DNA of 58,005 nucleotides from Gammaproteobacteria bacterium (lineage in GTDB: Bacteria > Pseudomonadota > Gammaproteobacteria > JAJPIJ01): assembly GCA_021324815.1 (NCBI GenBank), contig JAJPIJ010000007.1:1-58005 (forward strand). The letters are read 5' to 3'. The translations under genes were made by a program, and so were the position numbers. Positions within the stretch are counted from its first letter, which is position 1; each line of letters starts with the position of its first letter. This document shows positions 12,537 to 22,876 of this stretch, in pieces. The notes under the pieces are model-generated. The model was not told where the DNA came from and did no database searches. It was given only the letters and a program-made list of their open reading frames with translations.

Positions 12537-14366
12537 ATGTGCGGCATCGTCGGCGCGGTGGCCCAGCGTGATGTCACCCCCCTGCTGCTGGAGGGGCTGA
12601 AGCGTCTCGAATACCGCGGCTATGACTCGGCCGGCATCGTCGTGCTTAACGAGCATGGGCTGGATCGCCGCCGGGTGGTCGGCAAGGTCGCCGGCCTGGA
12701 ACGGGCCGTCCGCGACGAGCCGCTGCATGGCACCACCGGCATCGCCCACACCCGCTGGGCCACCCATGGCGCCCCCAGCGTGAAAAACGCCCATCCCCAT
12801 GTCAGCAATGACCGGGTGGCGCTGGTCCACAACGGCATCATCGAAAACCACGAGGAGCTGCGCGCCCGGCAAAAGGCGGCCGGACACGCGTTCGATTCAC
12901 AGACGGATACCGAGGTCATCGTTCACCAGGTTCACGATCGTCTGCAGGCGGAGGGCGACCTGCTGCGGGCGGTGCAGGATTCCGTGCGGGATTTGCGCGG
13001 CGCCTACGCGATAGGCGTGGTCAGCGCGACGGAGCCCGGGCGGCTGGTGGCGGCGCGGCGCGGCAGCCCGCTGGTCGTCGGCATCGGTGTTGGCGAATAT
13101 TTCATCGCCTCGGACGTCTTTGCGTTGCTGCCGGTGACGCAACGCTTCATTTTCCTGCAGGAAGGCGACGTGGCCGACGTGCGCGCCGATGGCGTGTCAA
13201 TCTACGACGCCGACGGCAGGGCGGTCGCAAGACCGGAAAGTGTTTCACGACTGACCGCCGAGGCGGCGGAAAAATCCGGCTACCGCCATTTCATGCTCAA
13301 GGAAATTTTCACGCAGCCGCAGGCAATCGCCGAAACGCTGGAGGGACGCGTGGTGGATGGGCGGCTTGCGGCAGGCCTATTCGGCGAAAACACGGAGGCC
13401 ATCTTTCCGCAGGTGCAGTCCGTGCAGATTGTCGCCTGCGGCACCAGTTATCATGCCGGCGCCATCGCCCGCTACTGGTTTGAGTCCCTCGCCGGCGTGC
13501 CATGCAGCGTGGAGGTGGCGAGCGAGTTCCGCTATCGCGAAACGGTGGTGCGGCCGGGGACGCTGTTCGTCGCCATTTCCCAGTCCGGCGAAACGGCGGA
13601 TACGCTGGCCGCGCTGCGCGAAGCCAGGCGGCGGGGCTATACGCATACGCTGGCGATTTGCAACGTGCCGGAAAGTTCGCTGACGCGCGAGGCCGGGATG
13701 GTGTTCCTCACCCGCGCCGGTCCGGAAATAGGCGTCGCCTCCACCAAGGCCTTCACCACCCAGCTGGCGGCATTGCTGCTGCTGGTCATCGCCCTGGGCA
13801 GACATCACGGCATGAAGGAAAAGGAGGCCGCGCGCCTGCCGGGCCTGCTGGAAACCCTGCCGGGACAGGTCAACGCCGCGCTGGAATTGAATGAACGGAT
13901 ACAACGCTGGAGCGAACGCTTTTCCGACAAGCATCACGCCTTGTATCTCGGCCGCGGCACCATGTATCCCGTGGCAATGGAGGGCGCGCTCAAGTTGAAG
14001 GAAATCTCCTACATCCACGCCGAGGCCTATCCGGCGGGCGAGCTCAAACACGGGCCGCTGGCGCTGGTGGACGCGGGCATGCCGGTGGTCGCGGTGGCGC
14101 CGAACAACGATTTGCTGGAGAAGCTCAAGTCCAACCTGGAGGAGGTCCGGGCCCGCGGCGGGCAGCTTTTCGTCTTCGCCGATTCGCGTGTGACGGTCCC
14201 GGATGCGCCGGGCATCGAGATCATGCGGCTCAACGCGGTCGACGATCTCATCGCGCCCATCGTCTACACCATCCCGCTGCAATTGCTCGCCTACCATGTC
14301 GCCGTGCTGAAGGGCGCGGACGTCGATCAGCCGCGCAACCTCGCCAAGTCCGTCACCGTTGAATAA
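12537..14366 (+). CDS. glmS: Glutamine-fructose-6-phosphate aminotransferase
   Basis: This enzyme makes glucosamine-6-phosphate, the first committed step to UDP-GlcNAc. At 609 residues it equals the E. coli enzyme in length. The catalytic Cys2 of the glutaminase domain is in [12 protein letters not shown]. Two SIS isomerase domains follow ([10 protein letters not shown], and [20 protein letters not shown]). The protein ends [13 protein letters not shown], the conserved C-terminus that closes the active site. The ATG at 12537 is required because Cys2 must become N-terminal. No glmS ribozyme is seen upstream, as expected outside Firmicutes. Confidence 0.98.
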   Translation: MCGIVGAVAQRDVTPLLLEGLKRLEYRGYDSAGIVVLNEHGLDRRRVVGKVAGLERAVRDEPLHGTTGIAHTRWATHGAPSVKNAHPHVSNDRVALVHNGIIENHEELRARQKAAGHAFDSQTDTEVIVHQVHDRLQAEGDLLRAVQDSVRDLRGAYAIGVVSATEPGRLVAARRGSPLVVGIGVGEYFIASDVFALLPVTQRFIFLQEGDVADVRADGVSIYDADGRAVARPESVSRLTAEAAEKSGYRHFMLKEIFTQPQAIAETLEGRVVDGRLAAGLFGENTEAIFPQVQSVQIVACGTSYHAGAIARYWFESLAGVPCSVEVASEFRYRETVVRPGTLFVAISQSGETADTLAALREARRRGYTHTLAICNVPESSLTREAGMVFLTRAGPEIGVASTKAFTTQLAALLLLVIALGRHHGMKEKEAARLPGLLETLPGQVNAALELNERIQRWSERFSDKHHALYLGRGTMYPVAMEGALKLKEISYIHAEAYPAGELKHGPLALVDAGMPVVAVAPNNDLLEKLKSNLEEVRARGGQLFVFADSRVTVPDAPGIEIMRLNAVDDLIAPIVYTIPLQLLAYHVAVLKGADVDQPRNLAKSVTVE

Positions 14367-14506
14367 TCCCGCCGCGCCGGCCGCCACGAAAACCACACGC
14401 GTCCTCCCGGGACGATGCCGGGGTCGTCGGCTGGCGGCGGCCGCTCCGGCGATTTACTATGATGAAAAGCGATCGCAGCGGCCGGGAGGCTGAAGAGGGA
14501 ATGGCC

Positions 14507-15976
14507 ATGACGGATGCCAAAGACACGTCCGGCGCGATCCCGGCGACGCACCGGGTGCTGGTTGTCGATGACGACGCCGACATGCTGGCGTTGTTGTCCG
14601 TGTGGCTCCGTCATGCCGGACTGGCGGTCAGCACCGCGTCGTCGGGCGCCGAGGCGCTCGCGCGGCTGGCCACGGCCCGCCCGCATTGCGTGCTGACCGA
14701 TCTGTACATGGAGGGGATGGACGGCATGACGTTGCTGGCCGAGATCCACCAGCGCAACCCGCTGCTGCCCGTGCTCATGCTGAGCGGCCAGGCGACCGTG
14801 CCGGAGGCGGTCCGGGCCATGCATCTCGGCATTTCCGACTTCCTGACCAAGCCCGTGGAGCGCGAGGTGTTGATTGAGCGCGTCAGAAAGGCGCTGCGGT
14901 TGTCGCCCGCGCCGCCACCGGGCGATGCGCCGCGTTTCGGCGCGGACATCATCTACCGCAGTGCGCGCATGGCCGAATTGCTCGAGCAGGCGGAACTGGT
15001 GGCGGACAGCGATGTGACCGTGTTCATCAGCGGGCCGACCGGCACCGGGAAGGAGATCCTGGCCAAGGCCATCCACCGCGCCAGCCCGCGCCGCGACAAA
15101 CCCTTCGTCGGCGTCAACTGCGGCGCCATCCCGGAGCAACTGCTGGAGTCGGAATTATTCGGACATGAAAAGGGCGCGTTCACCGGCGCCAACACCCGTC
15201 ACGAGGGACTGTTCCAGGCCGCCGACGGCGGCACGCTGTTTCTGGACGAAATCGGCGACATGCCCCTCGGACTGCAGGTCAAATTGCTGCGCGTCTTGCA
15301 GGATTTCGAAGTCCGCCCGGTCGGCTCCACGCGCAGCGTCCCGATCAACGTGCGCGTCATTTCCGCCACCCACCAGGACCTGGCGGCCTGCGTCGCCCGC
15401 GGTGAATTCCGCGAGGACTTGTACTACCGTCTGAACGTCGTTCCGCTGCACATGCCGGTGCTGGCGGAAAGACGCGAGGACATCCCCGCGCTCATCGATC
15501 ATTTCCTGGAGCAGCAGGCCAGGAGGCGCGGCGTCAAGAAGAAGCGCTTTGCCCCCGAGGCGCTGGAGTATTTGCTCGCCGCGTCCTGGCCGGGCAACGT
15601 CCGTCAGCTTCACAATGTGGTCGAACTGTGCACGACGCTGAGCAAGTCTGACATCATTCCCCTGTCGCTGGCGCGCATCGCCTTGCGGGAGGAGCCGCGC
15701 GGCGTCAAGACATTCAAGGACGCCAGGGCCGATTTCGAGAAAAGCTATCTCACCGACGTTTTACGCGCCGCCCAGGGCCGTGTTTCAAAGGCCGCGCGCA
15801 TGGCGGGCCGCAACCGCACCGAATTTTACAAACTGCTGAGCCAGCACGGCCTGAACCCCGCCGATTTTCGGGGCGGGGGAGGACAGGGGGGCGCTGATGA
15901 TGCGGAGAACGACGTCTCTGACGGCGACGCGCCGCCGGACGCCGGCGTGGCGGCGGACGACCCCCCGGAGCAGTAG
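14507..15976 (+). CDS. Sigma-54-dependent response regulator (GlrR/QseF-like)
   Basis: An NtrC-type activator of about 489 residues. The order is: receiver domain (VLVVDDDADMLALL; phospho-acceptor Asp in LTDLYMEGMDG); AAA+ sigma-54 domain with Walker A (GPTGTGKE), GAFTGA and the region DGGTLFLDEIGDMPLGLQVK; and a Fis-type helix-turn-helix (AARMAGRNRTEFYKLLSQHG). The C-terminal segment is nearly word for word that of enterobacterial GlrR. The ATG at 14507 has AGAGGGA six bases upstream; an ATG at 14459 would extend the protein by 16 residues without a ribosome-binding site. It follows glmS by 140 bp and precedes an Hpt protein and a hybrid kinase, its likely phosphate source. Confidence 0.93.
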   Translation: MTDAKDTSGAIPATHRVLVVDDDADMLALLSVWLRHAGLAVSTASSGAEALARLATARPHCVLTDLYMEGMDGMTLLAEIHQRNPLLPVLMLSGQATVPEAVRAMHLGISDFLTKPVEREVLIERVRKALRLSPAPPPGDAPRFGADIIYRSARMAELLEQAELVADSDVTVFISGPTGTGKEILAKAIHRASPRRDKPFVGVNCGAIPEQLLESELFGHEKGAFTGANTRHEGLFQAADGGTLFLDEIGDMPLGLQVKLLRVLQDFEVRPVGSTRSVPINVRVISATHQDLAACVARGEFREDLYYRLNVVPLHMPVLAERREDIPALIDHFLEQQARRRGVKKKRFAPEALEYLLAASWPGNVRQLHNVVELCTTLSKSDIIPLSLARIALREEPRGVKTFKDARADFEKSYLTDVLRAAQGRVSKAARMAGRNRTEFYKLLSQHGLNPADFRGGGGQGGADDAENDVSDGDAPPDAGVAADDPPEQ

Positions 15977-15979
15977 GCC

Positions 15980-16279
15980 GTGGACAGGATACTCGTCACC
16001 GTCGATCCGGATTTGCGTGAATTGATCCCCGGCTTCCTGGAAAACCGCGCCAGGGACGCCGTCAGAATGGGGGAGGCGCTGGCGCGGAGGGATTACGAGT
16101 CGATCAAGCGGCTCGGCCACAGCATGAAGGGCGTGGGCGGCGGCTATGGATTTGACGAGATCACCCGGCTGGGCGCCGAAATCGAGCGGGCCGCGGCGGC
16201 CGGCGATGAAGCCGCGCTGAGAGGTTTGCAGACGCAATTGGATGAATATATGCGGCGGGTGACGGTGGTCTATGGCTGA
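15980..16279 (+). CDS. Hpt phosphotransfer protein
   Basis: A 99-residue helical protein with the Hpt signature RLGHSMKGVGGGYGF, in which the histidine near residue 50 would carry the phosphate. It starts with GTG three bases after the sigma-54 regulator and lies just before a hybrid kinase ending in a receiver. A relay from kinase His to receiver Asp, Hpt His and regulator Asp is the natural reading, inferred from gene order. Confidence 0.9.
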   Translation: MDRILVTVDPDLRELIPGFLENRARDAVRMGEALARRDYESIKRLGHSMKGVGGGYGFDEITRLGAEIERAAAAGDEAALRGLQTQLDEYMRRVTVVYG

Positions 16280-16294
16280 GCGTTTATTCCGCCG

Positions 16295-18445
16295 GTGCCG
16301 CGATTGACGGACCCTCCTGTCCCGACCGCCTTGGGCCGGTTGCAGTCGCCGGCGTTCGCCTATGCAATCGTGGTGCTCTTCGGCCTGTCGTTCTCGCTGA
16401 CCCTGTTGTTGTACACCTGGGACAGCGGCATGGAACAACTGCGCGCCGCCTTCGACTACGAGGCGGCCTCGGTTCGCGAGGCGGTTTCCCGCGGCACGAC
16501 GGGCACCGATGATGCCGCGCGCAGCCTGGCGGCATTGATCGGCGGGACCGATGGATTATCCCCCCTTGAATTTCAGCGCTATGCGCAATCCATTTTGCAA
16601 CAGCAGCCCCACGTGGAGACGGTGCTCTGGCAGGTCCCCGGCGACGATCGCGGGCACTGGTCGATACGACAACAGGTCTCCGGTTTCGGCGCGGCGACGC
16701 ATCAGGACCCCTCCTCCCTCCCGGGCGCGGGCGAAGCGATCAACGCCGCATTGGCCAGTGGAGATCCCATGCCGAGCGCCGCCTCCTGGTCCGGGGGGTT
16801 GCGCAATCGTTATCTGCTGTTCGCGCCCGTCCCCGCGTCATCACGTTCGTCGCCGGAGGCGCGCGCGCCTCAATTGGTGACGCTCATCATCAATCCTCAC
16901 CGCATGGTCGGGCCCCTGGCCCGCGCCCCCAACGAGCGCATCATCCTCTCCGTCGAGGCGCCCGGGCTCATCGGCCGCCGGACGCTTTATGACAGCCGGC
17001 CGGCGGCTCCGGCGGCGCATGCCGGCTGGTGGGACGCCGGGCCGCTGGAAAAAACGGCGCTGATCGCCCTGCCGTCCTACTCCATGCGTCTGCGTATGCA
17101 AAGGGAGATCACCTGGCGTGACCTGGATTTCGGCCCGTTGTTCGCGGCCGGCGTGCTGGGGCTGGGCGTCACCCTGTTGCTGTTCGCGCTGGCACGATCG
17201 CGTGAATTGCAAACGCGGGAATTGCGCCATCGCAATCGCGAAATCGAGCGGCAGGTCCGGCAACAAACCCTCGAGCTTGCACAGGCGCGTGATCAGGCGC
17301 TCGAGGCCTCGCGCGTCAAGTCTGATTTTCTGGCCCGCATGAGTCATGAAATCCGCACGCCATTGAACGCCATCATCGGCATGGGCGAACTGCTCGGCGG
17401 CACCCCGCTGAGCGGCGAACAGAACAGGTACGTGGAGATATCCCGGAAGGCCGGCGAGGCGCTGCTCGATTTGATCAACGACATTCTGGATCTGGCCAAG
17501 ATTGAGGCGCGCCAATTGACGCTCGAACAGATCGATTTTGACGTTTTCAAGTTGTTGCAGGACGCCGTGGACATCCATGTCATCAAGGCCGGCGAAAAAA
17601 ACGTTGAATTGATCCTGCAAATCGATCCTGAATTACCGCGCCAGCGGCGCGGCGATCCCACCCGCCTGCGGCAAATCATGCTCAACCTCATCGGCAACGC
17701 ATTGAAGTTCACCGAGCGGGGCAGGGTGGTGGTGGCGGCGTCGCCGTCGGCTGATCTGCGCGAGGGGGTGCGGTTCAGCGTGACCGACACGGGCATCGGC
17801 ATCCCCGCGGACAAACAGCAGGCGATTTTTGACAGTTTCAGCCAGGTCGATTCCTCCACCACGCGCAAGTATGGAGGCACGGGGCTGGGACTGGCCATTT
17901 GCAAGACACTGGTCGGCATGATGGGGGGCGCCATCGGGGTGAAGAGTGAACCAGGCCGGGGAAGCTGTTTCTTCTTTGAAGTGCCGCTTCCGTTCGCCGC
18001 CGCCAAGCCGGCGGCCGATGCTTCAGGCGTTGAACCGTCCGCGCCGCCGGCTGCGCGCCGCCAACGTCTGCTGCTGGTGGATGACAACGCCGACAACCGC
18101 CTTTTGGTACGCACCCATCTCAAGGCGGAACCCTACGACATCGACGAGGCCGAGGACGGCGCGATCGCGGTCGATAAATTCAAAAAGTCCCGTTATGATT
18201 TGATATTGATGGACATGCAGATGCCGGTGCTGGACGGCTATTCCGCGACACGGGCGATCCGCGAGTTGGAACGCGCGCAAGGCCGCCCGCCGGTGCCGAT
18301 CGTCGCGCTGACCGCCTATGCCGTGCGCGAAGACGTGGACAAAAGCATGGCCGCCGGCTGCACGGCCCATATCACCAAGCCCCTGCGCAAGCAGATGCTG
18401 TTGGAAAATCTGCGGCGATTGCTGGCGCCGGCGAAAGGACGCTGA
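16295..18445 (+). CDS. Hybrid sensor histidine kinase, CHASE-type sensor
   Basis: A membrane kinase of 716 residues. Segments are: TM1 (about 20-40); a periplasmic region of about 240 residues with CHASE-like features ([24 protein letters not shown]); TM2 (about 285-305); a coiled coil; HisKA with the phospho-histidine in [16 protein letters not shown]; HATPase_c ([23 protein letters not shown]); and a C-terminal receiver with Asp in [15 protein letters not shown]. It begins with GTG at 16295, 15 bp after the Hpt gene. CHASE domains often sense small extracellular molecules; the ligand is unknown here. With the regulator and Hpt it forms a three-gene relay. Confidence 0.92.
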   Translation: MPRLTDPPVPTALGRLQSPAFAYAIVVLFGLSFSLTLLLYTWDSGMEQLRAAFDYEAASVREAVSRGTTGTDDAARSLAALIGGTDGLSPLEFQRYAQSILQQQPHVETVLWQVPGDDRGHWSIRQQVSGFGAATHQDPSSLPGAGEAINAALASGDPMPSAASWSGGLRNRYLLFAPVPASSRSSPEARAPQLVTLIINPHRMVGPLARAPNERIILSVEAPGLIGRRTLYDSRPAAPAAHAGWWDAGPLEKTALIALPSYSMRLRMQREITWRDLDFGPLFAAGVLGLGVTLLLFALARSRELQTRELRHRNREIERQVRQQTLELAQARDQALEASRVKSDFLARMSHEIRTPLNAIIGMGELLGGTPLSGEQNRYVEISRKAGEALLDLINDILDLAKIEARQLTLEQIDFDVFKLLQDAVDIHVIKAGEKNVELILQIDPELPRQRRGDPTRLRQIMLNLIGNALKFTERGRVVVAASPSADLREGVRFSVTDTGIGIPADKQQAIFDSFSQVDSSTTRKYGGTGLGLAICKTLVGMMGGAIGVKSEPGRGSCFFFEVPLPFAAAKPAADASGVEPSAPPAARRQRLLLVDDNADNRLLVRTHLKAEPYDIDEAEDGAIAVDKFKKSRYDLILMDMQMPVLDGYSATRAIRELERAQGRPPVPIVALTAYAVREDVDKSMAAGCTAHITKPLRKQMLLENLRRLLAPAKGR

Positions 18446-18484
18446 GCCCCCGGCATTGGGCCGCGCCCGCGAAATGCGAGGACC

Positions 18485-19123
18485 ATGAAAAAACCCGCCT
18501 CACCGGACGTGGGAAAGAGCAGCAATGTAGTCTGGCACGCCGGCCACGTCAGCCGTGCCGACCGCGAACGGCTGAACGGCCACCGCGGCGTCGTGCTGTG
18601 GTTTACCGGGCTTTCCGGCTCCGGCAAGTCCACCATCGCCAACGCGGTTGAATTGCGCCTGCATCAGCAGGGCTGTCACACCTATGTCTGCGATGGCGAC
18701 AACATTCGTCACGGTCTGAACGGCGATCTGGGATTTTCTCCCACCGATCGCGTGGAAAACATCCGGCGCATCGCCGAGGTGGCGAAACTGTTCATGGACG
18801 CCGGTATGATAATCCTGACGGCCTTTATTTCCCCCTATCGCGCCGACCGGGCCAGGGCCCGGGAGCGCGTGCCGCCGGGGGATTTCATCGAGGTGTATTG
18901 CCGTTGCCCTTTGGAGGTGTGTGAGCAGCGCGATGTGAAGGGCATGTACCGCCGCGCCCGTGCCGGGGAGATCAAGGAGTTCACCGGCATCTCCGCTCCT
19001 TATGAGGAACCGGAGGCCGCCGAGGTCGTGCTGAACACCCATCAGCAATCGCAGGAGGAATGTGTGGAAGCCGTCGTTGGCTATTTGCGTCGAGCAGGCG
19101 TGCTGGCCGCCAAACCTGCGTGA
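18485..19123 (+). CDS. cysC: Adenylylsulfate (APS) kinase
   Basis: It phosphorylates APS to PAPS in sulfate assimilation, in the cytosol. The 212-residue protein has the P-loop [11 protein letters not shown] near residue 45, [17 protein letters not shown], and the substrate loop [13 protein letters not shown]. It is a stand-alone CysC, not fused to CysN, and no cysDN genes lie nearby. Genes downstream belong to methanol oxidation, so its place next to them may be coincidental. Confidence 0.95.
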   Translation: MKKPASPDVGKSSNVVWHAGHVSRADRERLNGHRGVVLWFTGLSGSGKSTIANAVELRLHQQGCHTYVCDGDNIRHGLNGDLGFSPTDRVENIRRIAEVAKLFMDAGMIILTAFISPYRADRARARERVPPGDFIEVYCRCPLEVCEQRDVKGMYRRARAGEIKEFTGISAPYEEPEAAEVVLNTHQQSQEECVEAVVGYLRRAGVLAAKPA

Positions 19124-19272
19124 TGGGGATGCGGAATGCGAACCGCGGGATCGAGGCGATGTCCAACCGTCAGCGCTCGTGAATGACCATCGCCAGGGTC
19201 ACTGACGCCCGTCCCGGGATTTGTTACCATCAAATACAACGCAGTTGGAGAGACGAGAATGGAGAAATCAAC

Positions 19273-19689
19273 GTGAAGAAAATCTCAAGTGTCGTGTTAC
19301 TGGTGTTGTTGCAACCCGTGGTCGCGCATGCCGGCAATGACTTCCCGACCGTGGACCGGGTGAACTACGTCCTGGATTGCATGGACCGGCATGGGGAGCA
19401 AAGCATCGAAAACCTGCTGGGCTGTTCATGCACCATTGATGCCATCGCCGGCAAGATGAAGTACGAAAAGTATTCCGACGCCAAAACCTATGAGGAATAC
19501 AAGGACACCCCCGGAGACAAGGGGGACACCTTCCGCACCAACGAAAAGGTCAAGGCCGTTTATAACAAACTCAAGGAACTGGAGGCCGAGGCTGAAAGTC
19601 ATTGTTTTGTAAAGCGCATTACGCCGAAGGCCAAAACCGATGCGGCGGCAGCGCCGGAGAGCAATAAGGCCGCCCAGCCCACCAAATAA
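19273..19689 (+). CDS. Small periplasmic protein next to xoxF, unknown
   Basis: About 138 residues, starting at GTG 19273, which follows GGAGAAATCAAC. A signal peptide (VKKISSVVLLVLLQPVVAHA) precedes the mature start GNDFPTVDRV. The mature part holds YVLDCMDRHG and LGCSCTIDAIAGKM, so three closely spaced cysteines plus a fourth near the end (ESHCFVKR). The pattern suggests disulfides or metal/redox binding. As far as I recall, similar small exported proteins occur beside PQQ-alcohol dehydrogenase genes, but I cannot name the family. It precedes xoxF on the same strand with 553 bp between. Confidence 0.8.
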   Translation: MKKISSVVLLVLLQPVVAHAGNDFPTVDRVNYVLDCMDRHGEQSIENLLGCSCTIDAIAGKMKYEKYSDAKTYEEYKDTPGDKGDTFRTNEKVKAVYNKLKELEAEAESHCFVKRITPKAKTDAAAAPESNKAAQPTK

Positions 19690-19820
19690 GCCGGCCCGAA
19701 GCTTTTCAATTCTTCCGCCGGCCTTGCCTATGGGGGGAGGTTAAGGGCAGCACATGTTTTGTGCGCCGCAATATGAATACCTGACGTGCCCATCCGCTCA
19801 AAAATAACCCCGCGCCGCTA

Positions 19821-19848
19821 TTGATGCCCCTTTGAAATCCGTTATAAT
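19821..19848 (+). promoter_or_regulatory. Candidate sigma-70 promoter of xoxF
   Basis: TTGATG (19821-19826) and TATAAT (19843-19848) are separated by 16 bp. The expected start of transcription is near 19855, which would leave a leader of almost 390 nt before the xoxF ATG. It is the best promoter match in the 553-bp gap, but the assignment rests on the hexamers alone. Confidence 0.55.
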
Positions 19849-20242
19849 TCTGGCGCCGTCAATAGGGGACGGCGAGTTGGGAAAATGTCCCGGTCAGAAG
19901 GATGAATTCCTGGTGCAGTATCAGCAACGAGGCGGCGTTCAAAAAATAATTACGATGAGAATAAAGAAATAATGGTTATTTTTCATTGCCCGTATTCCAA
20001 GATTTTTCCCCACCGGCGGCCCGCGCCGGGCAGTGCATATTTTGCTTCACGGATTTTTCACTTGACGATCAGCGCCGCGCCGTGGACTCGGGCGGCGCCG
20101 TTGCATGCAATCTTGACCGGTTCCGAATAGTGGATTCAATTTCCCGCGCCGTTCTTTCTGATCTCGGGGCGGCCGGGGGTGTAAAAGCAAAAATAGAGAT
20201 CAACTTTGGAAACTGTTAACAGTGAAAGTGAAGGAGGAGGTC
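19849..20242 (+). other. Long untranslated leader of xoxF
   Basis: About 390 bases with no convincing gene. An in-frame stretch at 19986-20219 lacks a ribosome-binding site and any recognisable protein features. Early in the leader GGGAC (19866-19870) can pair with GTCCC near 19888. Just before the gene a perfect 12-bp palindrome, ACTGTTAACAGT (20212-20223), is followed by the strong site GGAGGAGG. I do not recognise a known riboswitch. Confidence 0.4.
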
Positions 20243-22102
20243 ATGCTAAAAACATCGTATAAACGATGGTTGGTAGCGGCTCTTTCTTTGGCGGTACCTG
20301 GTGCGGTATTCGCTAATGACAGCGTCGAAAAGCTGACGAATAATCCCAATTACTGGGCTTATCCGGGCGGCAATTACTGGAACTGGCGTTATTCCAAGCT
20401 GGACCAGATCAACACCTCAAACGTAGGCAAGGTCACCATGGCCTGGTCGTTTTCCACCGGCCGCCTGCAGGGTCACGAGGGTGGCCCGCTGGTACTGCCG
20501 GGCGAGGCCACCGGCCGCAAGGGTGACACCCTGTACATCCACTCCGCGTTCCCGAACGACGTGTTCGCCATCGACCTCGACAGCCTCGAGATCGTGTGGG
20601 AATACGATCCGGTGCAGGAGGAGAGCGTGCAGGGCGTGCTCTGCTGCGACAACGTCAACCGTGGCCTGGGCTATGGCAACGGGATGATCTTCCTGCAGCA
20701 GAACGACACCATGCTGGTTGCCCTCAAGGCCGACAACGGCCAAAAGGTGTGGGAAACCAAGAATGGCGAGCCCAAGATGGGCCAGACCAACACCAATGCC
20801 CCGCATGTGATGAAGGACAAGGTGTTCACCGGCATGTCCGGCGCGGAGTTTGGCGTGCGTTGCTCCATGAGCGCGTATGACATCAACAGCGGCAAGCTGG
20901 TATGGCGTGCCTACAGCATGGGCCCGGACAGCGACATCCTGTTCGACCCGGCCAAGACCACGTCCATGCTGCAACCCGTGGGTCCCAATTCTTCGCTGAA
21001 GACCTGGAAGGGTGACCAGTGGAAGATTGGCGGCGGCTCGGTGTGGGGCTGGTGGCCGTATGACAAGGCGCAGAACCTGATGTTCTACGGCTCCGGCAAT
21101 CCGTCCACCTGGAACCCGGTGGTGCGTCCCGGCGACAACAAGTGGTCGATGACCATTTTTGCGCGTGACGTTGACACCGGCATGGCCAAGTGGGCCTATC
21201 AGATGACGCCGCACGATGAGTGGGACTATGACGGCGTCAATGAAATGGTCCTGTGGGACGGCAAGGTCAAGGGCAAGGAGCGCAAGGCCCTGAGTCACTT
21301 CGACCGCAACGGCTTCGGCTACACGCTGGACCGCACCACCGGCGAACTGCTGGTGGCCGAGAAGTATGACCCGGCCGTCAACTGGGCGACCCATGTCGAC
21401 ATGAAGACCGGCCGTCCACAGGTGGTTGCCTCCAAGTCGACCCATAGCGGCGGTGAGGATGTCGTCTCCAAGGACATCTGCCCGGCCGCTCTGGGTACCA
21501 AGGACCAGCAGCCGTCCTCGTATGATCCGGACACGGGTCTGTTCTATGTGCCGACCAATCACGTTTGCATGACGTACGAGCCTGTTTCCAACCCGCTGTA
21601 TGAGGCTGGCAAGCCCTACGTGTTTGCGAACCTGACGATGTACCCCGCCGGCAAGGCGTGCCCCGGCAAGGAGTGCGGCAACAACGACACCAACGACAAC
21701 ATGGGCAACTTCATCGCCTGGGATCCGGGCCAGGGCAAGATCGTCTGGTCCATCCCCGAGAAGTGGTCGGTGTGGAGTGGCGTGTTGACCACCAAGGGTG
21801 GTCTGGCGTTCTACGGCACGTTGGAAGGCTGGGAGAAGGCGGTTGACGTCAAGTCCGGCAAGCTGCTGTGGAAGTTCAAGACGGCGTCCGGCATCATCGG
21901 CAACACCAACACCTGGATGCACAACGGCAAGCAGTATCTCGGCGTGCTGTCCGGCATCGGTGGCTGGGCCGGCGCGGTGGTGGCCTTCCGCAAGGAGAAC
22001 ACGGCGCCTGACGAATGGGCGCTGGGTGCCGCGGGTGGCTATCGCGCCCTCAAGAGCGTCACCAAGAACGGTGGCGTGCTGAACGTCTTCTCACTGCCGT
22101 AA
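20243..22102 (+). CDS. xoxF: Lanthanide-dependent methanol dehydrogenase XoxF
   Basis: A periplasmic PQQ enzyme that oxidises methanol (and often formaldehyde), passing electrons to a soluble carrier. Of 619 residues, the first 24 or so are a signal peptide ending VPGAVFA. The eight-bladed propeller carries vicinal cysteines Cys134-Cys135 (GVLCCDNVN), which cover PQQ. The motif [11 protein letters not shown] gives catalytic Asp328 and the extra Asp330 that coordinates a lanthanide. Calcium-type MxaF has Ala at that second place, so this is XoxF. The ATG at 20243 has GGAGGAGG three bases upstream. It does not read like a typical XoxF5, and I leave the clade open. A strong terminator follows, so it is transcribed alone. 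Confidence 0.96.
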   Translation: MLKTSYKRWLVAALSLAVPGAVFANDSVEKLTNNPNYWAYPGGNYWNWRYSKLDQINTSNVGKVTMAWSFSTGRLQGHEGGPLVLPGEATGRKGDTLYIHSAFPNDVFAIDLDSLEIVWEYDPVQEESVQGVLCCDNVNRGLGYGNGMIFLQQNDTMLVALKADNGQKVWETKNGEPKMGQTNTNAPHVMKDKVFTGMSGAEFGVRCSMSAYDINSGKLVWRAYSMGPDSDILFDPAKTTSMLQPVGPNSSLKTWKGDQWKIGGGSVWGWWPYDKAQNLMFYGSGNPSTWNPVVRPGDNKWSMTIFARDVDTGMAKWAYQMTPHDEWDYDGVNEMVLWDGKVKGKERKALSHFDRNGFGYTLDRTTGELLVAEKYDPAVNWATHVDMKTGRPQVVASKSTHSGGEDVVSKDICPAALGTKDQQPSSYDPDTGLFYVPTNHVCMTYEPVSNPLYEAGKPYVFANLTMYPAGKACPGKECGNNDTNDNMGNFIAWDPGQGKIVWSIPEKWSVWSGVLTTKGGLAFYGTLEGWEKAVDVKSGKLLWKFKTASGIIGNTNTWMHNGKQYLGVLSGIGGWAGAVVAFRKENTAPDEWALGAAGGYRALKSVTKNGGVLNVFSLP

Positions 22103-22163
22103 TCTTGAACAACAACAGGCAGGTTAGTGGCGTTTAAATAACAATAACTATCGTTAAATCTGC

Positions 22164-22199
22164 AACCCCTCGAAGCGGAGGCTTCGAGGGGTTTTTTTT
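22164..22199 (+). terminator. Rho-independent terminator of xoxF
   Basis: A 13-bp perfect stem, AACCCCTCGAAGC with GCTTCGAGGGGTT, around loop GGAG, followed by a run of Ts. It lies 61 bp after the xoxF stop. Confidence 0.95.
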
Positions 22200-22235
22200 A
22201 GCAGCGTGCACTTTGCGGCCTGTAGCGCCACCACT

Positions 22236-22254
22236 GGTTAAGCAACCGTTAACC
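22236..22254 (+). promoter_or_regulatory. GTTAAC-type inverted repeat upstream of the cupredoxin gene
   Basis: GGTTAA (22236-22241) and TTAACC (22249-22254) form an inverted repeat about 120 bp before the cupredoxin start. The core GTTAAC also forms the palindrome at 20212-20223 before xoxF. A shared operator is possible but rests on two short matches. Confidence 0.25.
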
Positions 22255-22371
22255 TATGGAATCAAAAGGAACTTTTGCATCGTATTGACGCCTAACGGGC
22301 CGTCTGTGCAACGGGAAGTTTACTGCCCCGCTTGTGGGGGATGATTAACAATTTTATTTCTGGAGAGAGTC

Positions 22372-22803
22372 ATGAAAAAATTTTTAGTGGGCCTGATGTC
22401 GTTGGGTGCGTTGCTGTCGGTGAGCGCCGCCGGGGCGGCGGAGGTGGTTGTCAATGCGACGGTGCGCTCCTTTGACCCGGATATCGTTCAGATTCAACCG
22501 GGTGACAAGGTGGTATGGCGCAACATGAATTCCCACAGCACCACGTCGATAGCCGGCATGATCCCGGACGGAGCCACGGCCTGGAACTCCAAGCTGGGCG
22601 AGGATTTTGCGATAACCCTCGACAAGCCGGGTGCGTATGTCTATACCTGCACGCCGCACGCCTCCTTCGGCATGGGCGGTGTGATCATCGTCGGCAGCGG
22701 CAAGCCAGCCAATCTGGACGCCCTGAAGGCGGCGACCGACAACAACGGCAAGCGCTGGGTCAAAAAGCTCGAACGTTATCTGGACGAGAAGGGCATCAAG
22801 TAA
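22372..22803 (+). CDS. Pseudoazurin-like blue copper protein
   Basis: A 143-residue periplasmic cupredoxin with a signal peptide (residues 1-23). Type 1 copper ligands can be assigned to His55 (NMNSHSTTS), Cys93, His96 and Met101 (CTPHASFGMGG). The Cys-x2-His-x4-Met spacing and the motif GMIPDGATAWNSK match pseudoazurin rather than amicyanin. A helical C-terminal tail of about 30 residues follows. It should carry single electrons in the periplasm. It sits between xoxF and xoxJ, where methylotrophs usually have the cytochrome c gene xoxG; no CxxCH protein is encoded in this region. It may therefore be the electron acceptor of XoxF (inferred). The ATG follows GGAGAGAG, and the gene has its own terminator. 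Confidence 0.93.
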   Translation: MKKFLVGLMSLGALLSVSAAGAAEVVVNATVRSFDPDIVQIQPGDKVVWRNMNSHSTTSIAGMIPDGATAWNSKLGEDFAITLDKPGAYVYTCTPHASFGMGGVIIVGSGKPANLDALKAATDNNGKRWVKKLERYLDEKGIK

Positions 22804-22835
22804 GCGGCGGCCGGGCTTAAGTGTCAGGAACTGCG

Positions 22836-22876
22836 ACGGCTTTGCCGGGTCTCTACCGGCAAGGCCGTTTGTTTTT
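22836..22876 (+). terminator. Rho-independent terminator of the cupredoxin gene
   Basis: A 13-bp stem (ACGGCTTTGCCGG with CCGGCAAGGCCGT, one G-U pair), a seven-base loop, then TTGTTTTT. It lies 32 bp after the stop codon. Confidence 0.9.

Noticed and set aside
19986-20219. A 77-codon frame in the xoxF leader
   Set aside because: No ribosome-binding site and no protein-like pattern. The region reads better as an untranslated leader.
19849-20242. A known riboswitch in the xoxF leader
   Set aside because: The leader did not match the core patterns I know for cobalamin, SAM, THF, Moco or cyclic-di-GMP riboswitches. A profile search would be needed to be sure.
22372-22803. Amicyanin
   Set aside because: Amicyanin has Cys-x2-His-x2-Met. 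This protein has Cys-x2-His-x4-Met and other pseudoazurin features, and no methylamine dehydrogenase genes are nearby.
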